Source: Hominimerdicola alba
GTDB taxonomy: Bacteria > Bacillota > Clostridia > Oscillospirales > Ruminococcaceae
Direction of reading: 5' to 3'
NCBI RefSeq assembly: GCF_900112155.1
Contig: NZ_FOKQ01000010.1
Coordinates: 1-64,000 of the forward strand
DNA: 64,000 bases
Positions 43,733 to 53,026 of the stretch are shown in pieces (position 1 is the stretch's first letter; each line of letters starts with the position of its first letter). The notes under the pieces were generated by a model. It was not told where the DNA came from. It did no database searches and saw only the letters and a list, made by a program, of their open reading frames with translations. The position numbers and the translations under genes were made by a program.

Positions 43733-45547
43733 TTACATCTTCGCTCTGTCTTTAGCTCTCTGCTGATTGCTCAGAGTTCTCTTTCTGATACGTATGCTCT
43801 TGGGTGTTACCTCCAGCAGTTCGTCATCAGCCAGGAATTCCAGTGCATCTTCCAGCGACATATTTCTGGGCGGGATAAGACGCAGTGCATCGTCAGAACC
43901 GCTTGCACGGGTGTTGGTCAGATGCTTTCTCTTGCAGACATTTACTACCAGGTCATCAGACTTTGGTGATGCACCGACTACCATGCCCTCGTATACCTGA
44001 GTGCCGGCTGTGATGAACAGTTCGCCTCTCTCCTGTGCATTGTACAGACCGTAGGTAACTGCCTCGCCTGTCTCAAATGCAACCAGAGAACCCTGTGCTC
44101 TCTTGGGGATATCGCCCTTGTAAGGCTCGTAACCCTCAAATACGGAGCTCATGATGCCCTCGCCCTTTGTATCGGTAAGGAACTCGCTCTTGTAGCCGAA
44201 AAGTCCTCTTGCGGGGATAAGGAATTCAAGTCTCATTCTGCTGCCGATAGGATTCATAGCCTGAAGCTCGCCCTTACGGCTGCCCAGCTTCTCCATTACA
44301 GAACCAACGCAGTCCTCGGGAACGTCTATAACAACTCTCTCGATAGGTTCATTGAGCTTGCCGTCTATCTCACGGTAAAGTACACGGGGAGTGGAAACAC
44401 CCAGCTCGTAACCCTCACGGCGCATATTCTCGATGAGTATCGAAAGATGCATCTCACCTCTGCCCGCAACACGGTAGGTATCAGCATTGTCGGTCTCGGA
44501 TACTCTCAGGGATACGTCCTTCAGCAGTTCCTTGAAAAGCCTGTCTCTGATGTGACGGGTAGTAACGAACTTGCCCTCTTTACCAGCGAAAGGCGAGTTG
44601 TTAACGGAGAATGTCATCTCAACGGTAGGCTCGCTTATCTTTACGAAAGGCAGAGGCTCAAACTTGCCGAATTCGCAGATGGTATCACCGATGGTGATAT
44701 TCTCGATACCGCTGATGCAGACGATATCGCCTGCCTTAGCCTCGGTGCAGGGAACTCTGTTAAGTCCCTCGATCTGATACATGGTAACTATCTTGCCGCG
44801 GTATTCCTGCTTGGTGTTGTGGAAGTCACCGATGGAAACGTCCTGATTTACCTTCATAACACCGCGCTCAATTCTACCGATAGCGATACGGCCAACATAC
44901 TCGTTGTAGTCGATAGCGGATACCAGATACTGCATACCGCCCTCTTCCTCGACCTCGGGAGCAGGTACATAGCTGAGTATCATGTCAAACAGAGGTATCA
45001 TATCGGTACCGCCGTCCATGGTCAGTGAAGCAGTACCGTCTCTGCCCGAGCAGAAAAGTACAGGGCTGTCCAGCTGCTCATCGGTAGCGTCAAGGTCGAG
45101 AAGGAGTTCGAGAACTTCCTCAACTACCTCTTTAAGACGAGCGTCGGGACGGTCGATCTTGTTTACAACGATTATGATCTTGTGACCGAGCTCCAGAGCC
45201 TTCTGCAGAACGAAACGGGTCTGAGGCATAGGGCCTTCAGCAGCATCTACCAGCAGAAGAACGCCGTTTACCATCTTCAGTACACGCTCAACCTCACCGC
45301 CGAAATCAGCGTGGCCGGGAGTATCGATGACGTTTATCTTAACGTCATTGTACTTTATAGAAGTATTCTTCGCAAGGATAGTGATTCCTCTCTCACGCTC
45401 GATATCATTGGAGTCCATGACTCTCTCTTCAACAGCCTGATTCTCTCTGAACGTACCGCTCTGTTTGAGCATCTGGTCTACCAGTGTGGTCTTGCCGTGG
45501 TCAACGTGGGCGATTATAGCCACATTACGCAGATCTTCTCTTACCAT
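43733..45547 (-). CDS. typA: GTP-binding protein TypA/BipA
   Basis: 604 residues from ATG 45547, since GGGAGG lies just upstream; a start 15 bases earlier would place that site inside the gene. It is a ribosome-binding translational GTPase needed for ribosome assembly at low temperature and under stress. G motifs: AHVDHGKTTL, the switch I GITI, DTPGHADFGGEVERVL, NKIDRPDA and the later ARGLFGYKSEFLTDTKGEG. It is monocistronic, with a strong promoter and a leader of about 180 bases. Confidence 0.97.
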   Translation of the reverse strand: MVREDLRNVAIIAHVDHGKTTLVDQMLKQSGTFRENQAVEERVMDSNDIERERGITILAKNTSIKYNDVKINVIDTPGHADFGGEVERVLKMVNGVLLLVDAAEGPMPQTRFVLQKALELGHKIIIVVNKIDRPDARLKEVVEEVLELLLDLDATDEQLDSPVLFCSGRDGTASLTMDGGTDMIPLFDMILSYVPAPEVEEEGGMQYLVSAIDYNEYVGRIAIGRIERGVMKVNQDVSIGDFHNTKQEYRGKIVTMYQIEGLNRVPCTEAKAGDIVCISGIENITIGDTICEFGKFEPLPFVKISEPTVEMTFSVNNSPFAGKEGKFVTTRHIRDRLFKELLKDVSLRVSETDNADTYRVAGRGEMHLSILIENMRREGYELGVSTPRVLYREIDGKLNEPIERVVIDVPEDCVGSVMEKLGSRKGELQAMNPIGSRMRLEFLIPARGLFGYKSEFLTDTKGEGIMSSVFEGYEPYKGDIPKRAQGSLVAFETGEAVTYGLYNAQERGELFITAGTQVYEGMVVGASPKSDDLVVNVCKRKHLTNTRASGSDDALRLIPPRNMSLEDALEFLADDELLEVTPKSIRIRKRTLSNQQRAKDRAKM

Positions 45548-45734
45548 TTTTCTTCCTCCCATTTTCTGCAGAAGTTTTTTCCTACCTGTTACTTATTTAT
45601 TCCCATTTTTTTAATTGAGCCCAAACTTCAATAATTTGGGACCTTTCTGAGGGCACTGTAAAGTGCAATTTAACGAAATGCCCCAAACAGCAAAATAACC
45701 CTGCGCTCAGCGCAAGGTCACTTTCAGACAATAT
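45548..45734 (-). other. Structured 5' leader of typA
   Basis: About 180 bases between promoter and start. On the minus strand there are several short inverted repeats: TTGCGCTGAGCGCAG, GCACTTTACAGTGC and CCCAAATTATTGAAGTTTGGG-like arms (written here as CCCAAA/TTTGGG). A long leader with stem-loops would suit temperature- or growth-dependent control of BipA, but this is inference. Confidence 0.4.
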
Positions 45735-45763
45735 ATTATAGCATATCATAATAAGTTTGTCAA
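45735..45763 (-). promoter_or_regulatory. Perfect consensus promoter of typA
   Basis: Minus strand TTGACA (45763-45758), 17-base spacer, TATAAT (45740-45735). Confidence 0.87.
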
Positions 45764-45787
45764 GCATTGTTGGATTATTATTTTTCA

Positions 45788-45816
45788 TTGACTTTTTGAA
45801 CAATATGTGATATAAT
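45788..45816 (+). promoter_or_regulatory. Promoter of the secreted dockerin protein gene
   Basis: TTGACT at 45788-45793, 17-base spacer, TATAAT at 45811-45816, back to back with the typA promoter. The leader to the ATG is about 100 bases. Confidence 0.8.
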
Positions 45817-45925
45817 TAATTCAAGTTACGACAGTGCCAAGACTGTTCCGCAAAGGATCATGATCGATTTGCTGTCTGTACATACTTATTATAAATCATA
45901 TACATCCAAAGGAGGTAAGGTCAAT

Positions 45926-47875
45926 ATGCAAACCACACCAAAAACCACCCAAAAACGTATCCTGAGCGTTGTAATGTCAGCAGCCATGACATTTACCATG
46001 CTGCCATCAACAGTATTCACTGCAGGCGCATCACCTGCCGAAAACGCCCCCGCAACGACCGGCACAAACGATCAGTACTATTTCTTCGCTCAGCCGGGAG
46101 ATATAGACCTCAAAGAAACAGAGAGTGGGCTTGCCACCGCAGCTGTATCATTTGATTTTGTAAAAGCAGAGCTCATAAGCACAGACGGCAATACGTACAG
46201 CAGGATATACGAAAGCGGAGAAGACCCACGGATAGTTAATTTTGCGGTCTACCCAAACATGGCAGACAAGGAACTGAAAATAAGGGTGTTCTACTCTGAA
46301 ACAGGCTATATCGAGACGGATATATTCACCGTCAACGCCTACATCGTCACATATAATCCCCTTCAGGTCACTCTTTCTAATACAGATCACAAGGGCACAG
46401 CTGTATTTGAAACGAACTTTGAACCCAAATTCGCAGAAGTATATTTCTCCGGCGGTGCATACATACGGGATGCCGTTGTAGAAGGCAACAAAGTAACAGT
46501 ACCCCTGACAGAGAACGAAGAAGAACAGTCGTTAGAGGTGCATATCTACTACGGCACATATGCGACCGACTACATAACATCATATGTTTCTGTTTTAAAA
46601 CCGTTTGTCCCAGAGTTTGACAGCTATATCCTCAACACCGTCATTCCCGAGGGCGAACACGAGACTACAGTATGCGGCGAGCTGGACTTCGGCTGCGATA
46701 AGTTCGAGGTATACTGCGGCGATGAGGTAATATATACCTCTCCGGAAGATACAGAATTTGACTGGAAGATCCTGGCTCCCATATCGGAAGAATATATCGG
46801 CAAGGAGCTGTTCATGAGGGCTTATATCCTGATCGAGAAGGATGAACCTTACGTAGTGGTGGATTCCGAGCCTTTCCACGTAGTCAAAGCAAGCAGCGAG
46901 CACCACTTCATCAAACAGCCTAATGATATGGATATCACAAAAGACGGAATCACCAAGCTCTCGTGGGCAGTTGACTTTTCTCCTCTCGAGACCGCGATCA
47001 TATGGGAAGGTAGCCTGTACAGCTCTCTTTCCGACCCCAGGCGGAACACCATTGACGCCGATGACTGGTTTGCTTCTTTTAATTCGGACGTTTACAGGAT
47101 AAGATGCTACTACGGCGCAGGTTCAGAAGATTATATCGACAGTGCCAAATTCACCAGCACATCACCTGAGTTCACCTCACAGCCCGTCGGCGGATATATC
47201 CCCACAGGCGAAATGATGAAGATAGAATGGAAGACCAACTTCAAGCCCGTAAAACAGGAACTTTACGCAGACGGCACTTTCTATAAGACACTCAAGCCCG
47301 ATGCTACCTCCGCCGAGCTTGACGGCGCAGGCGTTCACTGCTACGAGATATATTCATACTATATGGACGAAGAAAGCGCATACATAGTCAGCAACCAGTT
47401 CTCTGTCAAACTCACCGACAAGCCCATATACAATATCGCGATAGATGATAATATCTACTTGTATAATATGACAGCAGAATCATACTCACTCAGTGCAGTT
47501 GAGGGCGATGAACTATATGTATGCTATCTGGGCAACATAGATACTTTTGACAGATGGGACGGTATGCTCTCAGGTGTTACATTCGGCAACGAATTTGACA
47601 TGGAAACAAGCTTCAAGATGCCCGCAAACGATGTCACTCTCAAGTACCTGAAAAAGGCAGCTGAACCCGACGGTATGCTGGGCGATGTAAACGGCGACGG
47701 CAGCATAAACGTTACCGATATCACGCTGACAGCTGCTCATGTAAAAGGCAAAAAGCTCCTTAATTCCCAACAGATGGCACGCGCAGACGTTAACCGCGAC
47801 GGCAAGATATCCGTTACCGATATCACCAAAATAGCGGCTCACGTAAAGGGCAAAAAGCTCATAGTACAGAAATAA
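45926..47875 (+). CDS. Large secreted protein with C-terminal type I dockerin
   Basis: 649 residues from ATG 45926, with AAAGGAGG upstream. A signal peptide (about 1-38; LSVVMSAAMTFTMLPSTVFT) is followed by several Ig-like repeats of about 95 residues that restart with related strings (FFAQPGDIDLKE, HHFIKQPNDMDITKD, PEFTSQPVGGYIPTG). No catalytic motif is seen. The dockerin has two calcium loops, GDVNGDGSINVTDITLTAAH and ADVNRDGKISVTDITKIAAH. It would attach to a cohesin on a scaffoldin or the cell surface and may be an adhesion or spacer protein. Confidence 0.9.
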   Translation: MQTTPKTTQKRILSVVMSAAMTFTMLPSTVFTAGASPAENAPATTGTNDQYYFFAQPGDIDLKETESGLATAAVSFDFVKAELISTDGNTYSRIYESGEDPRIVNFAVYPNMADKELKIRVFYSETGYIETDIFTVNAYIVTYNPLQVTLSNTDHKGTAVFETNFEPKFAEVYFSGGAYIRDAVVEGNKVTVPLTENEEEQSLEVHIYYGTYATDYITSYVSVLKPFVPEFDSYILNTVIPEGEHETTVCGELDFGCDKFEVYCGDEVIYTSPEDTEFDWKILAPISEEYIGKELFMRAYILIEKDEPYVVVDSEPFHVVKASSEHHFIKQPNDMDITKDGITKLSWAVDFSPLETAIIWEGSLYSSLSDPRRNTIDADDWFASFNSDVYRIRCYYGAGSEDYIDSAKFTSTSPEFTSQPVGGYIPTGEMMKIEWKTNFKPVKQELYADGTFYKTLKPDATSAELDGAGVHCYEIYSYYMDEESAYIVSNQFSVKLTDKPIYNIAIDDNIYLYNMTAESYSLSAVEGDELYVCYLGNIDTFDRWDGMLSGVTFGNEFDMETSFKMPANDVTLKYLKKAAEPDGMLGDVNGDGSINVTDITLTAAHVKGKKLLNSQQMARADVNRDGKISVTDITKIAAHVKGKKLIVQK

Positions 47876-47889
47876 TGATATCATAATTC

Positions 47890-47925
47890 AAAAACCGGCG
47901 GACGATCAGTCTGCCGGTTTTTGGT
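47890..47925 (+). terminator. Terminator of the dockerin protein gene
   Basis: AAAAACCGGC...GAC and GTC...GCCGGTTTTT arms flank GATCA, ending in a T-run. Confidence 0.9.
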
Positions 47926-47935
47926 ATTGAAGAAG

Positions 47936-47960
47936 GCACTCCCGAATAACGGAAGTGCCT
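47936..47960 (-). terminator. Hairpin at the end of the two-domain cyclophilin gene
   Basis: On the minus strand GGCACTTCCG and CGGGAGTGCC pair with one bulge, followed by TTCTTC. It lies eight bases after the stop codon. Confidence 0.6.
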
Positions 47961-47967
47961 GTGTTGC

Positions 47968-49212
47968 TTAGTATTTTACAGTGAACTGTACTCTGTCATT
48001 GCCGTTCTCATCAGCATCTATCATCTCAGCCTTTACGATGGTGATAGGTGTGCCGGGAACAGAAAGCTCTGCATAGCCGCCGTCGGTGTAGCCGCGGGAT
48101 ACAGTTGTGAAACCGTCAACAACCTCCATACCCTCGGTAACTTCACCGAATGCCGCATAGCTGCCGTCCAGGTAGCTGCAATCTGTATAGCAGATGAAGA
48201 ACTGGCTGGAAGCGCTGTCAGGATCGTTTGATCTTGCCATGGATACTGTGCCGCGAACGTGCTTCAGATCGTTATCAACGCCGTTCTCGCTGAACTCGCC
48301 CTTGATGGTCTCTGAAGAACCGCCCATTCCTGTGCCCTCGGGGTCGCCGCCCTGTGCCATAAAGTCATCAACAACGCGGTGGAATGTCAGACCGTCATAG
48401 AAGCCCTCGCTTACCAGCTTTTTGAAGTTCTCGCAAGTGATAGGAGCCTTATCAGCGTGGAGAGTCATGGTGAATGTGCCTTCCTTGAACTCTCTCTCTG
48501 TGAAGTCAACGGTGAACTTTGCTCTTTTATGACCGAGATCATCATCAGATATCATCTTAGCCGATGTGATGGTTATGGGATTTACGGGAGATGCAAGCTC
48601 ATTATTAGCGTTCATTGTTCTGTCGCAGTTGAGGAACTTGTCAACAGTTTCCATGCCGTATGATACCTCACCGAATGCTGCATAGTTGCCGTCAAGGAAA
48701 TCGCAGTCTCTGTAGCAGATGAAGAACTGGCTGGAAGCACTGTCATTCTCCTGTGATCTTGCCATGGATACTGTGCCTCTTAAGTGCTTGAGGTCATTAT
48801 CAACGCCGTTGTTGGTGAACTCGCCCTTGATGTTCTCGCCCGAGCCGCCTGCGCCTGTACCCTCAGGGTCGCCGCCCTGTGCCATGAAGTTTGCCACAAC
48901 TCTGTGGAATGTCACACCGTCATAGAATCCGCTGCTTACCAGCTTTTCAAAATTCTCGCAGGTGATGGGCGCCTTGTCCTCACGCAGTGTGATAACGAAG
49001 CAGTTGCCCGAGAGATCCTCGTCACCGGAAGTAACAGCATCTCCGCCATTGTTCTGTGCCGCGTTATTCTGGTCATCGGAAGCCTTTGAGTTATCTTCCT
49101 TTTCGTGTACGTTTCCGCATGAAGCGAACGCACCGCAGGACAGTGTCATAGCCACTGTCAGCGCCATAACTTTCAGCGCTTTGGTTATTCTGTTTCTTTT
49201 CAAGTTTTTCAA
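47968..49212 (-). CDS. Lipoprotein with two tandem cyclophilin domains
   Basis: 414 residues. A lipoprotein signal ends FASC (C32). Two cyclophilin-type peptidyl-prolyl isomerase domains follow, each with TFHRVV-type, FMAQGGDPEGTG, RGTVSMARS, SQFFICY and YAAFGEV motifs. The copies are closely alike, so the gene arose by internal duplication of a one-domain form like its neighbour at 49373. It would catalyse proline isomerisation in proteins outside the membrane. It has its own promoter (49269-49297). Confidence 0.94.
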   Translation of the reverse strand: MKNLKRNRITKALKVMALTVAMTLSCGAFASCGNVHEKEDNSKASDDQNNAAQNNGGDAVTSGDEDLSGNCFVITLREDKAPITCENFEKLVSSGFYDGVTFHRVVANFMAQGGDPEGTGAGGSGENIKGEFTNNGVDNDLKHLRGTVSMARSQENDSASSQFFICYRDCDFLDGNYAAFGEVSYGMETVDKFLNCDRTMNANNELASPVNPITITSAKMISDDDLGHKRAKFTVDFTEREFKEGTFTMTLHADKAPITCENFKKLVSEGFYDGLTFHRVVDDFMAQGGDPEGTGMGGSSETIKGEFSENGVDNDLKHVRGTVSMARSNDPDSASSQFFICYTDCSYLDGSYAAFGEVTEGMEVVDGFTTVSRGYTDGGYAELSVPGTPITIVKAEMIDADENGNDRVQFTVKY

Positions 49213-49268
49213 ATCCTTTCATTGATTACCGCCGCTGTGAGCGGCCACTATATTATTGTCGCTTCTCA

Positions 49269-49297
49269 ATTATAGCACCTATCTTCTCAAAAATCAA
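49269..49297 (-). promoter_or_regulatory. Promoter of the two-domain cyclophilin gene
   Basis: Minus strand TTGATT (49297-49292), 17-base spacer, TATAAT (49274-49269). Confidence 0.75.
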
Positions 49298-49356
49298 CCG
49301 AAAGCTGTATATTTCACCGAAATTTCATCATTCTGACTTACTGCGGCTGACTTTTC
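49270..49356. repeat. Duplicated promoter segment, copy 1
   Basis: About 80 of 87 bases match 50164-50250 by eye. It spans the cyclophilin promoter and an upstream constant block (TTTCACCGAAATTTCATCAT). Confidence 0.85.
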
Positions 49357-49372
49357 GGAGACCGCTGCCAAG

Positions 49373-50107
49373 CTACGCCTTATTATTCCCGCCCTCTTTA
49401 AATTCAACAGTAAACATCGCTCTTTCATGACCCTCAGCATCAGCAGATATCATCTCCGCCTTTGTGATGGTTATTGGGTATACGGGAGAAGCAAGCTCGT
49501 TGATTTCGTTCAGTGTCCTTTCGCAGTTGAGGAATCTGTCAACAACTTCCATGCCCTCAGATACCTCGCCGAAAGCCGCATAATTTCCGTCAAGATCATT
49601 ACAGTCTTTGTAGCAGATAAAGAACTGGCTTGAAGCACTGTCCATGTCCTGTGACCTAGCCATTGATACCGTACCTCTTACGTGTTTAAGGTCATTCTCA
49701 ACGCCGTTATTGCTGAATTCGCCCTTGATACGCTCACCCGAGCCCCCTGTGCCATTGCCCTCGGGGTCGCCGCCCTGCGCCATGAAGTCTGCCACTACTC
49801 GATGGAAAGTCAAGCCATCATAGAACCCGCTGTTTACCAGCTTCTTAAAATTCTTGCAGGTGATGGGCGCTTTATCCTCACGCAGTGTTATCACAAAACT
49901 GCCCACCGATATATCCTCATCGGCAGAGGTGATAGTATCCTCGCTTTCCTGCACCGCAGTACTCCTGTCATCGGAAGTCTTCGGACTACCCTCGTTTTCA
50001 TGTGTGTTACCGCACGAAGCAAACACCCCGCAGGTCAGTGTCAGGACCACCGTCAGTGCCATGACTTTCAGCGCCTTTGTTATCCTGTTTCTTTTCATAC
50101 TTTTCAT
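49373..50107 (-). CDS. Lipoprotein cyclophilin (single domain)
   Basis: 244 residues. The signal and lipobox region (FASC) are nearly identical to the two-domain neighbour's. One cyclophilin domain follows with FHRVVADFMAQGGDPEGNG, RGTVSMARSQDMDSASSQFF and YAAFGEVSEGMEVVD. It ends in a short tail (EGGNNKA). The upstream promoter block is also shared, so the two genes came from one duplication that carried the control region. Confidence 0.94.
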   Translation of the reverse strand: MKSMKRNRITKALKVMALTVVLTLTCGVFASCGNTHENEGSPKTSDDRSTAVQESEDTITSADEDISVGSFVITLREDKAPITCKNFKKLVNSGFYDGLTFHRVVADFMAQGGDPEGNGTGGSGERIKGEFSNNGVENDLKHVRGTVSMARSQDMDSASSQFFICYKDCNDLDGNYAAFGEVSEGMEVVDRFLNCERTLNEINELASPVYPITITKAEMISADAEGHERAMFTVEFKEGGNNKA

Positions 50108-50162
50108 TCCCTTTCATTTCAGACCGTCCCAAAGAACAGTCCGTGTATTATTACCATTTTAA

Positions 50163-50191
50163 ATTATAGCACCTATCTCCCCAATAAACAA
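50163..50191 (-). promoter_or_regulatory. Promoter of the single-domain cyclophilin gene
   Basis: Minus strand TTGTTT (50191-50186), 17-base spacer, TATAAT (50168-50163). Confidence 0.65.
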
Positions 50192-50250
50192 CCAAAACCT
50201 GTATATTTCACCGAAATTTCATCATTCTGACTTACTGCGGTTGACTTTTC
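50164..50250. repeat. Duplicated promoter segment, copy 2
   Basis: Partner of 49270-49356. Its right end holds the -35 (TTGACT) of the divergent YfhO-like gene; the matching site in copy 1 reads CTGACT. Confidence 0.85.
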
Positions 50251-50269
50251 AAACCATCCGCATTATAAT
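50241..50269 (+). promoter_or_regulatory. Promoter of the YfhO-like gene
   Basis: TTGACT at 50241-50246, 17-base spacer, TATAAT at 50264-50269. Confidence 0.75.
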
Positions 50270-50349
50270 ATATAGTATCTGCGCAAAGTGCTAAAGCCAA
50301 AAAGTGCTCAGAAATTTCAATACAAATCCATTGCTAATAAGGGGTCAAT

Positions 50350-53010
50350 ATGGAAAAGACAAAAAAGCAAGAACTTCCCGCGGCGCTGCTGACGGTATTA
50401 TCGGCACCGCTGCTTATCATGGCAGTTATATTATATGCCTATAAACTGGACGGCGCATTTCCTTTCGGCAAAGGCACGGTAGCATGGGGCGATATGATAC
50501 AGCAGGTAGTCCCACTGCTTATCGATTTCAAAGATATACTTGCAGGCAAGGACGGCGTATTCCTGAACTTCAACAACGCCTCGGGCATGAATATGTGGGC
50601 GGTGGTATTCTTTTTCCTGGCAAGCCCATTCTCGTTCCTTGTTGTCTTCATAAAAAAGACGGATATGCTGTACTTTGCAAATATCCTCATCATGCTGAAA
50701 CTGATGGTATGCGGTGGCACAGCTTCGCTTTACCTTTATAAGACCCGCAAAAAGCTCTATCCCGTATGGATAGCCGCTCTTGGTACGCTTTACGGTCTCT
50801 GCGGCTACGGACTGCTTTACTATCAGAACGTTATATGGCTGGATATGATGTACCTTTTCCCGCTGATGCTGCTGACTCTGGAGATGCTATGCGAGAAAAA
50901 GCGGGTCCTTCCCTATACCCTCGTACTCGCCGCAATGATGGTGGTAAACTACTATATCGGCTATATGGTAGTAATATTCATCATGCTCTTTATCGGACTT
51001 GCCCTCTGCAATATCCGCCGCGAAAAATCAGGCGGTGAGACCGCAGTAAGATTCGCAGTGGGCTCCGTTATGGCAGCTTTGCTGACTGCCGTTGTATGGC
51101 TGCCCAGCCTTTTACAGTACACTCAGAGCGGCAGAGTAAAGGATGAATTTTTCAGCTCCATAAAAAGCAAAGGCTTTCTCACCGCATACGAGACCGTACT
51201 GCCCACAGTTCTATGCTCGGCATTCGTGCTGACGGCAGTGCTTTTCTTCACCTGCGACGGCAAGCCCCGCAGCCGTAAGCTCAGCAATTATCTCACCTTG
51301 TCACTTCTCACACTTATACCGATAATAGTTGAGCCTATCAACCTCATGTGGCACACAGGCAGCTATATGTCATTCCCCTCACGTTTCGGCTTCATCACCG
51401 TATTCATGCTGACGGTATGCACTGCCATGTACCTTGAAGAAAGGGATACCATTTCCATTGAAAACAAGCTCACCGACCATGCCGCGATAATCATCCCCGC
51501 GCTGGTGGTCACATACCTTTTCATTGATCTAATCACCGATTTCATTGAGAAAAACCGCGAGACCGCAGGCAGATACACAACTTCCCTCTGGGGTGACAGA
51601 AACTCCCTTCAGATATGCGTTGCAATATTCCTGCTGATATCGGCTATGTCAGTCCTGATGCTCCTGCTGTACCGCAGGGGTCTCCTCAGCACAAGAACAC
51701 TTTCCATAATCTGTACTGCACTTATCCTCTGCGAATCCTTTGCAAACACAAGGATATACCTCACCAATTCCGTACTCAACGACCCCGACCGCGCTGAAAA
51801 TCAGAACAAGGTCTATGACCTTGCCGACAGGATAGATGACGACGAACTGTTCCGTGTAAAGACCGACAGCAAGCTGTTTTACGTCAACCTCATGGGCACC
51901 CTCGGCTACGGTTCAATAAGCCACTATACTTCCCTTAACAGTCAGGATTATATGTTCATGATGAAGCGTATGGGCGTGTCCTCAAACTGGATGGATGTCG
52001 GCAGCTACGGTGGCACCGAGCTCACCGATATGCTCATGAGCATCAAGTATAAGATAGTCCGCGGTGAAGCCGAAAACGCGGTTTATTCCAATGACAAATA
52101 CTCCATAACCGAAAACAGCGCGTTTCTCCCTTCGGGAGTTATACTTGACGATATCTCTGCCATCGAGGGCGAACTTCCCGATATGTCCCGCAGCGAGATA
52201 CAGCAGTTCATCTGCGACAACGTACTTGCCGAGGACGTAGTAAAAGCCTATACCTTTGATGACACCGAAAACGGCAGCGGATATACCGTCACAAACGGCG
52301 ATACCCTCGATCTTACCCTTGATATCAGCGGCAGACAATCCATCTACTTCGATGCTTTCGACCGTCCCAAGGTAGCCCTCGGCAGTGAAATCGACGGCAG
52401 CTTCGATATCATGGTGAACGGCAGCATGATAAAGACAGGCTATCCCAGCGGCGAATTCAACGGCTTGCTGAAACTCGGTGAATTTGAAAACGAGACTGTC
52501 ACCATCACAGCAATAGTCAAAAAGGATACCGACCTGCGCTCCCTTGGTGTTACAGCCATCGATACCGATAAACTTTATTCCGCCGCAGAAGCCGCAAAGA
52601 CAGTTGGCTTCACCCGCAAGGGCGGAAAGCTCACAGGCAGCATAAACGCAAATTCGGGAGAATACTGCCTGATAAATGTTCCCTATACCGACGGACTCAG
52701 AGTACGCATCAACGGAAAGTCCACCCCATGCATAAGGGTGCTTGGTGACCTCACCGCAGTTGAACTCACCGACGGCGAGAATAATATCACCGTCACCGCT
52801 ATACCCAAGTGCTTCATCCCGGGACTGATAATGAGCATAGCAGGCGCAGTCCTCTGCATACTGTGGCACTTCGTTATCAGCAAAAAGCTGAAAGTCCCCG
52901 AAAAGGCTTCAAAAGCGCTGATGTGGACTGTCATGGTGGCTAGTCTGGCTGTATTTATGGCAGTATATATAGTACCCGTGTTAGTTCACCTCACTGCCGA
53001 GGAAAAATAA
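50350..53010 (+). CDS. YfhO-family polytopic membrane protein
   Basis: 886 residues. About 12 membrane helices fill the first 470 residues, with conserved YfhO features: WGDMIQQVVPLLIDFKD, GYGLLYYQNVIWLDMMYLFP and the MVVNYYIGYMV stretch. A large extracellular C-terminal domain follows, with a final hydrophobic pair of helices (LIMSIAGAVLCILWHFVI). YfhO proteins are GT-C-fold relatives involved in glycosylating lipoteichoic acid or surface polymers. A sugar-transfer role is inferred from family. The LysR gene follows 16 bases later. Confidence 0.92.
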   Translation: MEKTKKQELPAALLTVLSAPLLIMAVILYAYKLDGAFPFGKGTVAWGDMIQQVVPLLIDFKDILAGKDGVFLNFNNASGMNMWAVVFFFLASPFSFLVVFIKKTDMLYFANILIMLKLMVCGGTASLYLYKTRKKLYPVWIAALGTLYGLCGYGLLYYQNVIWLDMMYLFPLMLLTLEMLCEKKRVLPYTLVLAAMMVVNYYIGYMVVIFIMLFIGLALCNIRREKSGGETAVRFAVGSVMAALLTAVVWLPSLLQYTQSGRVKDEFFSSIKSKGFLTAYETVLPTVLCSAFVLTAVLFFTCDGKPRSRKLSNYLTLSLLTLIPIIVEPINLMWHTGSYMSFPSRFGFITVFMLTVCTAMYLEERDTISIENKLTDHAAIIIPALVVTYLFIDLITDFIEKNRETAGRYTTSLWGDRNSLQICVAIFLLISAMSVLMLLLYRRGLLSTRTLSIICTALILCESFANTRIYLTNSVLNDPDRAENQNKVYDLADRIDDDELFRVKTDSKLFYVNLMGTLGYGSISHYTSLNSQDYMFMMKRMGVSSNWMDVGSYGGTELTDMLMSIKYKIVRGEAENAVYSNDKYSITENSAFLPSGVILDDISAIEGELPDMSRSEIQQFICDNVLAEDVVKAYTFDDTENGSGYTVTNGDTLDLTLDISGRQSIYFDAFDRPKVALGSEIDGSFDIMVNGSMIKTGYPSGEFNGLLKLGEFENETVTITAIVKKDTDLRSLGVTAIDTDKLYSAAEAAKTVGFTRKGGKLTGSINANSGEYCLINVPYTDGLRVRINGKSTPCIRVLGDLTAVELTDGENNITVTAIPKCFIPGLIMSIAGAVLCILWHFVISKKLKVPEKASKALMWTVMVASLAVFMAVYIVPVLVHLTAEEK

Positions 53011-53026
53011 AGGAGGCGTAAAGTCA

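Noticed and set aside
43401-43766. 121-codon plus-strand ORF after the histidine phosphatase gene
   Set aside because: It runs through two terminator hairpins, has no ribosome site and overlaps the end of typA.
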